From assembly GCF_014805625.2 (NCBI RefSeq), contig NW_023998526.1:699467-763466 (forward strand): a stretch of 64,000 bases of DNA, read 5' to 3'. Below, piece after piece: positions 22,101 to 33,949 of the stretch. The notes beneath the pieces are model-generated. The model made no database searches, was not told the DNA's origin, and saw nothing but the letters and a program-made list of their open reading frames with translations. Each line of letters begins with the position of its first letter. Position 1 is the stretch's first letter. Source of the stretch: Glossina fuscipes (lineage: Eukaryota > Arthropoda > Insecta > Diptera > Glossinidae). The translations under genes and the position numbers were made by a program.

Positions 22101-25100
22101 GCTGGAAAATTGGAACGACCTCCTTCTATATATAATCAGGACCACAAAGTTTTTGGTGACTTTAGAAATCTGATTAGATCTGCAGCATTATGTTTGGTGT
22201 TTTTGTTAGCTTCTTTTGGAATTTTATTTACATGTCTTTTATCTTTTTCCGGTTTTTTCCCGTGCTGGCAGTATTTTCAAGTTTCTTATTATGGTTTGTT
22301 ATCGGAATAATTTTGACTTCAATTTAATAATTGCAATATTTCTATCATATGCTTGTCATTTCTAAGTTCCTCACCGATATTTACATTAATTTGTGTTGTA
22401 TGCGAAATTGGAAATATAGAAAAAGGGAAGATAGTATTACTTTTTTTTTAAGCAATTCGCAAAGGATCACTTGTAATAATAAAAGTGTACGTAAACTGCT
22501 TCTACGTGGTTTGTTATTAGAGCGTAGTTCATTTAGTTTTTAATCAACTTAGTTTGAGAACAAGGTTATTGTAGCAAATGGGTGTAGAAAGCTGTTTAAA
22601 AATATTTTCAATAATTATAAACTATTATATGAAATGAGTCAGCGAGCATTTTTACTCGCAAACTTTGCCTTTAGAGCTGAGGAGAAAACACCGCTATAAT
22701 GGTGCTATATATGTTCCTCCGCTTGTAGAAATCATAAATACACTTTACTCTTGACCGGCCAAACATACTGTCTTGTGTTCATCTGTCCACGCACTTACTT
22801 GCACTCATAAAAGTTGAATAGATAGGCATTACTGCAACGTATAAACTACAGCAGATATTGACATAAAACTTACTCCAAATATTCTCCACACTTATTGCGA
22901 AATATTTCTGATCCCAATAGATACATCAACAATTAGTAAAACAATCTATCACCTTTATGTAAGTCGTTCGAATCAAAAATCTCAATCTTTTATATGTGAA
23001 TAAATATTTACACACACTGCAATGCGCAAGCAATCAAACAACCCTTAACTATAAAAAGTTCATTATGTAAATTTCTCAGGTGGATATGTAAAAGAAGAAC
23101 AAATGTATGTGTAATATGAATACATATATTTATTTATTACAAACAGCACGTTATTGTAAACACACGATCACTTATGGGCGTACTTCTGCATTACCATTAG
23201 TTGTTTTCTTAGACGACGTAATTCTACCATAAACACGTCATAACGATGCCTTAGCATTGCAGTCTTGAATTTTTCCAAGCAAATTTATTTGTAATTATTT
23301 ATTGACTTTCTTATGTAAAATAGGGAAAATTTATCGAGATGGAGGATGAATTGCAGTGTTTGTCGTTAACGTTGTAAAGGTTAATTGTATTTCTTTCCAG
23401 TTTGGCTTTTTTTCATGTATCTCTGCACAAATTCCACAGCCTTTTATTAATTGTTAAAATTCTATCAAGTTTCCGAGGATTTTTGCTCTATTTTTACTCG
23501 TTATTAAACAGAGATGTAGGCTGAAAAATCTAATAATAAACAAATAAAAATGTAGAAATCGGGTCGTTCTCAAATTTATTTTAGATTACCTACAAAGCAT
23601 GGATATTTCAGGTGTATAGTTATTTACTTCACTTATTCAACGCATGTGCTTATGCATTGGTATTTGAAACAAGAAACGTGGTATCTATTATTAGGCTCAA
23701 TATATTGTAACGTAAAACACTTTACTGCGTATTTATTCAACTTCTCTTCAAAGTAAAGTGATAGCACTGAGTTGCGATGTTTAAATCAATTTACAAATTA
23801 TTAACAGAAACTTATGTTTAAAAATTTCAAGTGATAGTTCTGGTCTTGTCCGTTTGAAAATTACTATTCCACCATCTTCACTTAATCGACCGCTTAATAA
23901 CCGCTTTCGTATCTGTGATACGCTTTGCGCATTGTTGTTAATGTTTTCCTCAGTGGCCAGCTCCGACACAAAAGTGTATTTGGTTTTACTAAATTCAAAA
24001 TTTGGTTTTTAAGAAATCCAAGGGTTTTCATGCAAATTCTTTATATCAAATATATAGTGTACTCCAAAAAACAAAACAGCTAGAAAAAGCTAGGCATAGA
24101 CTGCAATACGGCAAATACAAACGACTTTTTGGGTTACAATTAGAAAATTGTTAAAAGAGGCAAAGATTCGAAAAGAGATTTAATGCCTGGTTTTGCATTG
24201 AGCAGGTTCTATACTTTTTCCATCTTACTATATCTACTTTTTCGAAATTCCCATATGTGAGTCTTTAAAGGGATGTCTCTCAGGATGTAGGTTGGAGAGT
24301 GCGCGCTGTTAAAAATAAATCTCGCCCATGTACGTACCATCAACCTCAGGCCAGAAACCAAGCCGTCCAACACGTCCATTTACAGTAACGGAGGGACCAG
24401 CATGTTCGAAAACTGCAAAACATTGTCACTTAGCGATTGAAGAGATTACTTGGATATTATATACTTTTCATAACTTTGCTTAGAAAATCAAGGTTTTGCT
24501 CGTGCACTCCCAGCATCCAATCAGCGAATGTATTTGAAAAGCTCCTCGTTTTTACCAAAGTTCATCGCAGTTACAGTCGATGTGGATAATTCAAAAACGG
24601 CGCAAGATTTAAGACGACGCCGCTTGTAAAAGGATCTTGTAGATACTTGTGCGCCTTTTGTGTAGAAGACGACGGCAACTCATTTCTTGACAAAAAAAAA
24701 TTTCACTTTTGCATATGATTGTAATTTATTTAAATAATTTGAAATGAAAATGAAGAAAGAGTAAAAATAAAGTTATTGAAAAAAGTAAGTAAAAATGTAA
24801 ATGTAAGAACTCATTTCATATTTACAACGATGGTTATTAAAAAAGAGCTGACCATATTTTTGGAAGTATTTCATCCTCATCTAATCACATAATGCATTAA
24901 TAATTCAGTTTTTTTATCCAATTTTTTTTCACCCACACATTTAGTACAGTTACAGAGTTTTAAATGATTTTTTTGAGAAGTATTGTTATTACTTTTTATC
25001 TTAAAACCGCTTTATTCTTCTAAGAAAAAATAATGTATTTGTTTTTCGTTTCGCTATGGATATGTTAGTACGAGTATTTGCATATACTGCTGCGCGAATG

Positions 25101-26504
25101 AATTGAGAAAAGACCTGCAACAGAAAGCATCATATTAACACCGATATTTTTCATAATTTGATGAAATTTAACGGTGACATAAACAGTAACGAAGTTTAAA
25201 AATATTACAAAATGCAATTTAAATTTTGAAGCCCAAGAACACCATGAGTGCCGCATACTGCGCTGGTAAGCGATAATATGCTTGGCAACGTAGTTGATAT
25301 ACAGTTATATTTCTATGTGCTATTCCCAATATAATAAGATTTAACATAAAATTATCGAAAAGTAACTAAACCAGCATAAATTAGCAACAAACAACAAGGC
25401 GAAATCGAATTCCTGGTTAGCTGTGTTCATACACCGGCAAAAAATAGATTATAGGACACAATACAGTAGGCTATCGATGATGTGTAGTTTTATGCCTTAT
25501 GAAGCATTTGACAAGTCCGGTACATATGTAGAGCCCAAACGGCAGCAAAGCGGTTGTGGTTGTTAAACCACAAATGAGCGCTACTTCAACACAAGAAGCA
25601 TAATTAAATTTAAGCAAACATACACGATTAAAGCAATAATAACCCTACTTCTAATGGAAAGATATGGTGAAATATTTTTTCTTTTTTCATAGCTACTGCA
25701 ATTATTCTTATTTGAAATGGGATTTGCAGGTGCATAAAGAGTAATTTGTTCCACCATTTGAATTGCTGTCACTATATAACATCATTTATTCAATCTCATA
25801 TCTTATAAATGTGTATATATTCAACCTCGTTAAGATTCATGATTATTATTATTTGGTTTAGAACTGCATGTCCGACAAACTAACGTATTGATTATTTAAT
25901 TATTTCCGTGTGCCTTCTTACGCGTGCTTATACGTAACCAAATGTTTCCTTCGTTTCTATTTTTATTTAGTGAATATTTGGCCACATTTGACCATTGACT
26001 AGCATCCGGTCCCTTTCGTTTAAGCGCTTGTGTGTACTTTGATATTGGCACTGGTTATAAACTGCGCAAATTATTAGACTAAGCGAAATCTTAGTTAGGC
26101 TCGCCCCTTAATTTGTCCAAAGCTGGACCACTGGAAATGAGCCAAGTCCGTTTAAAGATGGAGATATTCGACTCCCGCCGAATATAACTTTCTTAGTTGT
26201 TAATAAGGTATTCGAATTCGAAAAGCGTCTGAAGTCTTGTTAACCAATAAATACCAACGCATCTACGCTAATTTACAAAGCTCTGATATGCTGAAAATTG
26301 AAATATAAAAGGCTTACAAAATGATAGTGATATTAAATTGCACATAATGTATATTTCGAACATTTAAACATGAATCAATTTGCCAAAAGCGTACATTGTA
26401 TTATAATTAAAGAGAAAACATAGCAATGATTATTTTTAAAGCTTGCAAGTTTTCGATTTCTTATAGATTGCATTAGGTACGGTTTAAGTGAAATACATAT
26501 TTTA
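19116..26504. other. probable ds intron, no gene or element recognised
   Basis: About 7.4 kb of AT-rich sequence downstream of the ds exon on its coding strand. Only short frames exist and none resembles a cadherin exon. Minor structures: a repeated near-palindrome TTCATGACAATGAA near 20285 and 20328, and a small hairpin GCGAG...CTCGC near 22642-22660. No recognisable transposon remnants were found here, in contrast to 1-19 kb. Confidence 0.45.
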
Positions 26505-26510
26505 ACTAAC
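26505..26510 (-). other. ds: splice donor at the 3' end of the ds exon
   Basis: On the minus strand the exon ends GTCAAG and continues GTTAGTTAA. GTTAGT is a good 5' splice-site match, and using it removes the stop codon that otherwise follows two codons later. Splicing would be in phase 0 after Lys640. Confidence 0.85.
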
Positions 26511-28430
26511 CTTGACAAAACATCTCCTTAAAGGTGCATTCTCCACCACGGTGATGTTATAGAAGTTGTTGTCAAATATCGGCTCGTTGTCGTTAACATC
26601 GTGAATAGTTACTAATACCGTAGCTGTGGACGACAGCGGCGGGTGGCCATTATCGTAAGCTATAACGATTATCTGTGGTACCGGTTCTGTTTCACAATCG
26701 ATGTAGGTTCTTGTCGTGATTAAACCGTTATTTGGCTTAATTTGAAACCAATCTGAATGAGTCTCTGGAGTGTCCATTAGAGAATATATGATAGCCGAAT
26801 TGTTACCCTCGTCACGATCGTACGCATATACTTGCAAAACCGATGTGCCAGGTTCGGAAATTTCCATGACATTAGCTTGATATACTTCTCTATCGAACTC
26901 AGGAGCATTATCGTTAATGTCGGTTACTCGCAAATAAATTGTTTTAGAAGCGTGCAATGGAGGACTTCCGTTGTCCGTTGCTACTACACTCAATGTATAA
27001 TTCGGTATCAACTCTCGATCCAAAGTCATATTAACAATTACCAAATAAATGATATTATCTCGAGTTGTCAAACCAAAGTGGCCCTCTCCACCATTCAGAG
27101 TAACGTTAACATTTGAATATTCTGTTTTTAAGTCCGGATCATTAACTGAAATGCGGGCGACAAATTCCCCGGGTTGAGCTGATTCTGAAATTTTCGGAGT
27201 AGCGTCGTCACTTAAAAATATTACATTTATTGTAGGCTGGTTATCGTTAACATCAGTAACGCTGATCGACACAAATGCCGTGGTTTCCAAAGGTGTCTCG
27301 CCGTGATCCTTAGCCACTATGACCAACTCATGTAATTCCTTTGTCTCAAAGTCCAAAGGCTTGTTAATCGCGATCCAACCGCTTTGAGCATCTATTCGAA
27401 ACATTTGTTCTCTATCGGACTGCCGACGATTTATGGCATACTCTATTAGACCATTATCGTCAGCATCAGCATCAGTGGCGTAAACTTGCAGGACTGCGGT
27501 GCCTAAAGTAGCGTTTTCCGGTATTGTAGCCAAATAACGACTTTGATTAAATATAGGCTGATTGTCATTAACATCCTGAAGTGTTATGTTCACTGTCATT
27601 TGTCCTCTTAATGGAGGGCTACCACCGTCCAGTGCCTCTATCACCAAACTATAAAAGGGGGTAGTTTCACGATCCAACAAACCATTTATTTGTAAATCTA
27701 AATATAAAACACCATCCCGTTCCCGATGAGATGACAAACGAAATTCATTGTTTATGTTACCCGACACGATATTATAACGTTGTATATTATAACGGCCGAT
27801 GTCCAGATCGCGGGCTGGGTGTAAAGTCCTTTTTACATCACGTGGGGTGTTTTCGGGAAATTCGATTTTCATAACTGATATTGGAAAGGTGGGAGCATTA
27901 TCGTTTTCGTCATGCACCCGCACTAATACACGTACATTTTCACCACTTAACGGTATGGCCACCAGGTTATAAGAAGCCCTCGTTTCACGATCTAAGCGCA
28001 CTTTTGTTCTTATCTCGCCTGTAGAATGGTCAATAGTTAAATCAGTGTCAACACCGCTACCCGGCACTGGTACGATTAAATACGGTGGTCCGCTATCTAC
28101 GCCCGGTAAATTTTCGCCTATGTATCCAATCGGATAGCCCACCGGTACACCTTCAGAAACATCCAATTCTCTGACATATTCCGCTAGTACTATGTTACTT
28201 ATTAATAAAAAAAATCCTAAAACTAATACAATGGCAGGGAAACAACGTCTATGACTGTCCAGCAATTCCATCAACCTTCGTCCAAGAGGTAGCGGTATTG
28301 CTCTTTTTCGATATCGATGGTTCATGGTGTATTCGCTTTGCTTTTTTAAACTCTGATATATGTTCGTTTTGTAGGGGCATGACTTCATAACTATTCCTTT
28401 TATTTCGGTCATTATATTGTCATCACCCAT
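26511..28430 (-). CDS. ds: dachsous, first coding exon (signal peptide, EC1-EC5 and start of EC6)
   Basis: Encodes the N-terminus of the giant atypical cadherin Dachsous, which binds Fat between neighbouring cells to set planar polarity and Hippo-pathway growth control. The family protein has about 27 cadherin repeats, so this exon is only the start. A hydrophobic signal peptide spans residues 64-83 (VLVLGFFLLISNIVLA), with cleavage likely before EYVREL. Calcium-binding repeat ends are at 174-178 (DENDN), 286-290, 393-397 (DVNDN), 504-508 (DINDN) and 611-615 (DVNDN). VDSGPPYLIV and IDHSTGEIRTKVRLDRETRA are close to the fly Dachsous N-terminus as I recall it. The first ATG at 28430 has a fair context (G at -3 and +4), but Met36 (28325) or Met54 (28271) would give a conventional signal peptide; Met54 has a weak context. 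Remaining exons would lie left of 26505, apparently beyond the window. Confidence 0.92.
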
Positions 28431-29060
28431 TGCTTTTCAGTTGACAAAGTTTATAAATTCAAAATTAGTTTTGGTTGCTCCAATCTTTTGTCAAATAAAC
28501 CAAGACAAGCGGCCAGAATTATTTGAATTTGAATTGTATTATTCACTTCAACATTCGTTATAAATCATATTGCTTCATCCCTCTTCGTTTATCCTCCACA
28601 TTCTGACAATAATTATTGATTAGAGCCTGCAAGTAAATGAAAAAAATAAAATAGACGTAAATTCCAAAAGCAGAGTCTCCAAAACGTACAAATGACCTAT
28701 TTTTATTATCATTATTATTGTTATTATTATTCTTATTATTAGTATGTGCATTCATCAGCTCACGGCTGGAATTTCACCCACCCCTCGGGCCAGTTGTTTC
28801 ATAATTTTGTCTTGACGCTTTCGTAGTTTTCTTTTAATATTACTCCAGCACCTGTTTTTACCAGTGTTGCAGGAATCCGCGTGTCAAAGTCGCTGTAGAG
28901 AGCATCACTGCGTCTGTGGCTTCTCAAGTACGATTGGAGTGATAATAACTTTTTCTATCTTGTACATATCCTACGTTTCTGGTGCCACCCCCGTATATTG
29001 GCGCAATGCGCAGAAAAACGCTTCGGAGACTCTAGAAACTATGTACATTCTTAATCAGTA
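28431..29060. other. 5' flank or 5' intron of ds; (TTA)n tract
   Basis: Immediately upstream of the ds exon. I cannot define a 5' untranslated exon or a convincing splice acceptor. A TTA-rich microsatellite lies at 28701-28741. Confidence 0.4.
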
Positions 29061-29080
29061 TCGCATTTGAAATCAAACTG

Positions 29081-29240
29081 AGTATTATCGTCTGTCTGTG
29101 TAACACGCGCTAAACATTGCTTTAGTTGCACAAATGAACCTGTCGGCTCACAATTTAGCAGAAACACTGGAAGTCCTTGCATGCAAGTTTGTGTTGAAAG
29201 TGGGTTTAATTGGTTCAAGGACGAGACTGCAGTATAACGT
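29081..29240 (+). repeat. local dispersed repeat, copy 1
   Basis: Contains CGTCTGTCTG, then CTCACAATTTAGCA, then AAGTTTGTGTTGAAAGTGGG. The same order occurs at 29755-29915. It resembles the GTCTG-bearing noncoding repeats common in fly genomes; class unproven. Confidence 0.4.
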
Positions 29241-29754
29241 AAACCGAGAATTTTTTTTTTTTCCAAAAGGGAAAAAATTGGTTTTTGGTCATTATCCACA
29301 AACTTAAGCAGATAAACACATAAAGTTTTAAACTTATACTCCGTATGCGACGCTATAGTGTCCACGCAGAAATAGAAAAACTTCCTCCATAACTATGCAA
29401 AACTTCGATTACTGTCAAACGCCGAATCCACCTCACTGTACTGTAAACATGGTAAACATTCTTCCGTTCGCAACGGGTCAGACTTCGTATACAAATTCGC
29501 AAAAGAATTTGAAAAGGTATAAATCGGTCAAAGGACAATCCTGGCAGTGCAACAAAAATGAGAAAATCTTTGTTTTCCGCATTGTTTGCTTATGACTTAT
29601 AAACTATTGCAGACACAGGATAAAAATTTCCACTTTCATATTACAAGAAGGCCTCGTTCACTTAATATTATAGAGGACCGAATTTGCATTTTTTTATCAA
29701 AACGTCTGTAATGTCCTGAAAAAGAACTGAGAGATGTTTTAGTTAGTGTCAAAG

Positions 29755-29915
29755 TTTTTCCGTCTGTTTGCTCGTCCTCCGGTTCGTCTGTTTACCTATG
29801 TTTACGATAAACAAGCTCCTAGACGAATATTTAGGCCTCAAATTTAGCAAAATCATTAGAAGTTGTAACGTCCAAGTTCATATTGAAAGTGGGATAAATC
29901 GGCTAAAAAACATAC
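29755..29915 (+). repeat. local dispersed repeat, copy 2
   Basis: Contains CCGTCTGTTTGCTCGTCC, then CTCAAATTTAGCAAAATCAT, then AAGTTCATATTGAAAGTGGG, parallel to copy 1 about 670 bases upstream in the same orientation. Confidence 0.4.
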
Positions 29916-29970
29916 GCATAGAAGAAGTAAGTAAAAATGTTTTCAAGAACAACGAAATGGATATTTTGCT

Positions 29971-31144
29971 CATTAATCGCAAACTGTAATAATAATTATT
30001 TACATACTCTATTTTACTTTGGTTATGGGTGACTATAATTTTCCTTCTTTTTAAATAACCAATTCAAAATATGCAAGTGCACAACATTTTATGATTCATG
30101 TTTTCCAATACGCAGCTTTGAATATCACGCTACTTTTAGTGAAAGAAATGTTTTCAAGCTGAGTTGAATTTCATGTGTTACTTTACTTGGAAAATCCTTG
30201 TATATCCTTTTAGGACATAGTCATTGGCTGCTATTGTCTACTTTGTTTTAGTAAAAGAATTTATTTCTTCGGCTTAAAAAAATTATAATAACAACGATAC
30301 TAGGATATTGATAACAATTAATAAATTTCTAGCAACATCAATGATTGTGACCTGTCCCCCTGTATTGAGTTTATTTGGTTAAAAATTAATCTAAATAAAT
30401 GTTTTCCCTACCATGTCCGTCCTTGTTGAAATAAGAGTGAACAGGTAAATATTAGTATTAGGTTTTTTTGAATATACCTAAAATATTACTCAATCGAAAC
30501 GGGGAACTTGGGTGTTACAGATCGCACTCATAACCCCACAATATAAAAAATTTTTTTTGATGGAATCTGTGAACTACTTCACGAAAATTTCATTCCAAAA
30601 AACAGGAGTTTGGATCTAGACTAGGGATAGAGTATAAAAACTTTTCGCCTTTTTTTTCTTTACTTTGAAAAGTCCTACTCTGTTTCGCCATTGTTAATTA
30701 ATGACCATCTTTATAAAATCTGTCAACAATACCAGCATGGTCTCTTATGGGAAGATCCACCTTGACTTCTTGTAGTCTATATCAGGTCCTCTCCGTGCAT
30801 AAGCAAACCAATCATATTTATATTCATCTTTCTAACAAATCATGCAAATCATGCTTGCTTGTTTCAACTGATGTGCTCGACCAGTAGGACGTCCTTGAAT
30901 TTAAATAATGTTAGAAATTGTCGCTTTCGTAGAAAGCAGTCCTCCCATTCTGTCACATTAATTAGTACAAACTCGAAAATATCTTTTAGTTTAGTTGGTA
31001 GTTAGAAGTTACTTTTATTTATTTGTGTATTGACGTTTATGTAATCTCGAAGCCACTAATTCCTATTATAACAGATTGGAGAGTTTAAACTTAGGTTCAT
31101 CCTCTACCCTGATGTTTCTGTGAACAAGACTAAATATGTCCTTC
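29971..31144. other. no gene recognised
   Basis: AT-rich noncoding DNA with no readable domain. Confidence 0.4.
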
Positions 31145-31490
31145 CGTTCGTCAACAGATGGCTTTTGACCATCTGCCAAAGGATCTATATGTTTTTAAAC
31201 ATCTATATACTTCATTAGTAAGGCGACTTCTAGAGTACTCAGTTATTCTCTTGTCACCTAGTTGTAGTTATTATAGTCACCTTCTGGGATAATTTTTTAA
31301 TATTTGGATTAGGCTGGAATTCTCGTTTACAGCTTCCACGATGTGATTTCAGATAAAAGCTGATCGATTTACCACATGTTGTAAGACGTCGTGATATCTT
31401 ATCCGTTCTGCTTACGTCAAATTAGTAAAGAGGGATGTTTGTTCTCCAACTTTGCTTTGTTTCCCTACTCTGTGAAGATTCGAGGAACTA
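31145..31490 (+). pseudogene. LINE ORF2 C-terminal relic interrupted by mariner
   Basis: Reads LPKDLYVFKHLYTSLVRRLL followed by EYSVILLSPS, which corresponds to 'D-P-Y-...-LY-x-SLVRP-x-LEYASVVW-x-P' in LINE ORF2 C-terminal regions and to the 41.45-kb copy. Further on LIDLPHVVRRRDILSVLL fits the next conserved block. The match runs to within a few codons of the mariner left end, so the mariner probably landed in or next to this relic. I could not follow the LINE on the far side of the mariner. Confidence 0.55.
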
Positions 31491-31522
31491 TTAGTTTGGG
31501 GAAAAAGAAATCCATTATTTTT
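31491..31522 (+). repeat. mariner terminal inverted repeat, left
   Basis: Thirty-two bases beginning TTAGTTTGGGGAAAAAG, matched without mismatch by the right end. Confidence 0.93.
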
Positions 31523-31543
31523 ATATGAACTTCAGGACTTTAT

Positions 31544-32550
31544 TTAACATGCTTCAGATTGTCCGATTTGTTGTATGATTTGTTGCCATTTTAAAGGTAA
31601 CTTCAAAATGCCTCTCTCATAGAAGTCCTGGTCTCTTTTTGCAAAAAACTCTAGTAGTCGATTTTCACAATCCTCCCTAGATTCCAATTTTTTATCGTTA
31701 AAGAAATTGTGCAATGCAAGAAAAAGATGATAATCGCTTGGTGCCAAGTCCGGACTGTATGGTGGATGCATTAAAATTTCCCAACCAAGCTCCCGAAGTT
31801 TCTGGTGAATCACTGTAGATGTGTGTGGCCTAGCGTTGTCCTGGTGGAACACGACACCTCTCCTGTTGGCCAATTCTGGCCATTTCTGGTCAATCGCTAT
31901 CTTCAAACGGTCCATTTGTTGACAGTAGAGATCAGAATTAAGCGTTTGGCCATATGGAAGCAAATCATAATAAATAATCCACTTCCAGTCCCACCAAATG
32001 CATAGCAAAACCTTCCTGGCCGTTTGAGGTACTTCACCGCTCTTGGACCACGATCGTTTTCGCACAGGGTTATCGTATGTGATCCATTTCTCATCTCCAG
32101 TCACCATCCGTTTAAGAAAAGGGCCTATCTCATTCCGTTTGGCCAAGGCTTCGCAGATGGAAATTCGATCCATCATGTTTTTTTCTGTTAATTGGTGTGG
32201 CACCCAAACATCGAGCTTCTTTTTGAATCCAGCTTTGTGTAAATGGTTTAAAACTGTTTTATGGTCAATTTTTACTCCTGGGCGATGTTACGACTGCTAA
32301 CATGCCGGTCAACTTCGATCATTTCTCCGATTTTATCGACATTTTCGACGACCGGCCTACCTGTGCGAGGTACATCTTTAACATTAAAAATTCCTGAACG
32401 GAATCTACGAAACCAAAATTGCTCATAATTGGCTGTTACAGCGTCGGAACCATAAACACCATTCACAATTTTAGCCGCCTGGCTTGCATTTTCGCCTTTG
32501 TCAAAGAAAAACTGTAAAATGTACCGAATTTTCTCTTTGTTTACTTCCAT
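31544..32550 (-). pseudogene. mariner transposase, single-base frameshift
   Basis: Cut-and-paste transposase. The reading starts at MEVNKEKIRYILQ (ATG at 32550). The N-terminal half holds the paired helix-turn-helix DNA-binding region, with FWFRRFRSGIFNVKD and PRTGRPVVENVDKI. After NIAQE a TAA stop appears at 32272-32274. Moving the frame by one base restores family-like sequence up to VPHQLTEKN, so one base is missing there. The catalytic half has VTGDEKW, HQDNARPH and YSPDLAPSDY, with 34 residues between the second and third Asp, the DD34D signature, all intact. Tail QIIQQIGQSEAC. Around SGEVPQTARK and near the C-terminus the protein seems a few residues shorter than relatives (from memory). 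The frame contains a longer upstream extension, which I ignore because it includes the inverted repeat. Confidence 0.92.
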
Positions 32551-32703
32551 TTTTAACACGCTGTAACTCACAACTGAATGCACCAAACAAAAAATAGCAA
32601 AAGAATTTTTTTTACTGCGAAATGTCACCTTTCCAACGAGCATAAATCTGAAATTGTTTGATCGATACTTTACGAGAAATCTATCAGTGCAGTCATCTAC
32701 CGA

Positions 32704-32735
32704 AAAAATAATGGATTTCTTTTTCCCCAAACTAA
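32704..32735 (-). repeat. mariner terminal inverted repeat, right
   Basis: Exact inverse of 31491-31522, ending CCCCAAACTAA and followed by the TA duplication. Confidence 0.93.
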
Positions 32736-32737
32736 TA

Positions 32738-33949
32738 TTTGCAAAAAATTTTTCACAATTACCAGTTTTATAATTTGTTTTGATTTGTTGAGTGCTTGTA
32801 GAACTATTGCTCTTAGCTTTGTGTAAATCTAAAGAAACAACTGTTCATACAAGAAAATCAATCACATCTCTTTTTCGATCTGACTGAATACCCTTAAAAA
32901 ATGAATGAAATCTTCGGTCACACGTATAAAAACTTACCTGCTAGCTGGCAAGAGATACGACATACGAAACAACGACATAAGTACTGCGTCAGCAGCAAGA
33001 AAACAGTGACGATAAGAAAGATAGTAACAAACAATATTCTCATGGACCACGCACATTTGTATCTACTCGTAAAGTGAAAAAGGAAAAAGGTATGGAGCGA
33101 TGTATATACTATACGTCTACGTACGTGTTAAAAAAATGTGTGTAGTGTGGATGCAAAACAAATAACTCATACAAAACGATCGCCACAGCTTTTTAACAAA
33201 CGACAGATACGGAAATGCATTAATACAATACAGTAAAAAAAAGGCGTCGAAGACAGTTCGAAATGTATAGCAGCACAAATTTTTGCAACGATAACTGTAC
33301 TACAAATGGTCCAAAAAATCCAAGCAAATCTGACTTAGTAGCCGCCACCGACTTGCATACTAAGTTTCAAGATGCGCTTAGAAGGTTCGAACTGAAAACT
33401 AAGCATAAATAAAACTGCATAGATATCGTCATCTTTCTATTGTCTTTTGGTGTGTATATAGTCCTACATATTCTAAAGAACCCGTTTCCAATACTTTCTT
33501 AATTCCCAAAAAATTCTGTGTTTCGTTTTTTACCAAGTGACTTAACGTTTTATACGAAAATCGGAAGAAAACAGTTTAAATGATTGATTATACATTATTT
33601 TTCATGTAGACACAAAAAAATTCTTTGAGGATTTTTTCTTGTATTCGAGCATTACCAAAAATCTCTGGGGATCGTCAATTAGTTTATGGTTGACTTAAAA
33701 GTAAGAACGTTGATATATAGTAATCTTATTAATATTAAATATTGGCAACAATTCTTTTTGTATGGTCGTCATAAAACAAAGGTTGTTTTTTACGTTTTCT
33801 TTTACCTTCTTTCTTTTACAAGAAGACGTTGTTTTAAAGAAAACAAAAGAGTGAATTATAACAAAGTATAACCAAAATCTTATCTACTTCGATAGTAACT
33901 GGGAATCTATTCAAATTATTTTCCCAAAATACCGTGAAACAGCCAAAAT
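32738..33949. other. no gene recognised
   Basis: AT-rich noncoding sequence between the mariner and the next LINE relic. A 'gtataaaaac' TATA-like word near 32920 has no convincing initiator at the right distance. Confidence 0.4.

Larger units (their letters stand above)
31491..32735 (-). mobile_element. mariner element with perfect 32-bp inverted repeats
   Basis: A 1245-bp element flanked by TA (31489-31490 and 32736-32737). The first 32 bases at 31491 (TTAGTTTGGGGAAAAAG...) are exactly inverted at 32704-32735. Length, TA duplication and the transposase inside all fit the mariner family. Identical ends suggest a fairly recent insertion, although the transposase already carries a frameshift. 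It could still be moved by a transposase supplied elsewhere. Confidence 0.93.

Noticed and set aside
23781..23969. Minus-strand frame that looks moderately protein-like and could be a ds exon
   Set aside because: It starts at GTG, has no cadherin motif, no clear splice sites, and no similarity I can name.
26832..27116. Plus-strand open frame of 94 residues
   Set aside because: It is the antisense of the ds cadherin exon.
32915..33000. Core promoter near 'gtataaaaac'
   Set aside because: No initiator at the required distance and no downstream frame.
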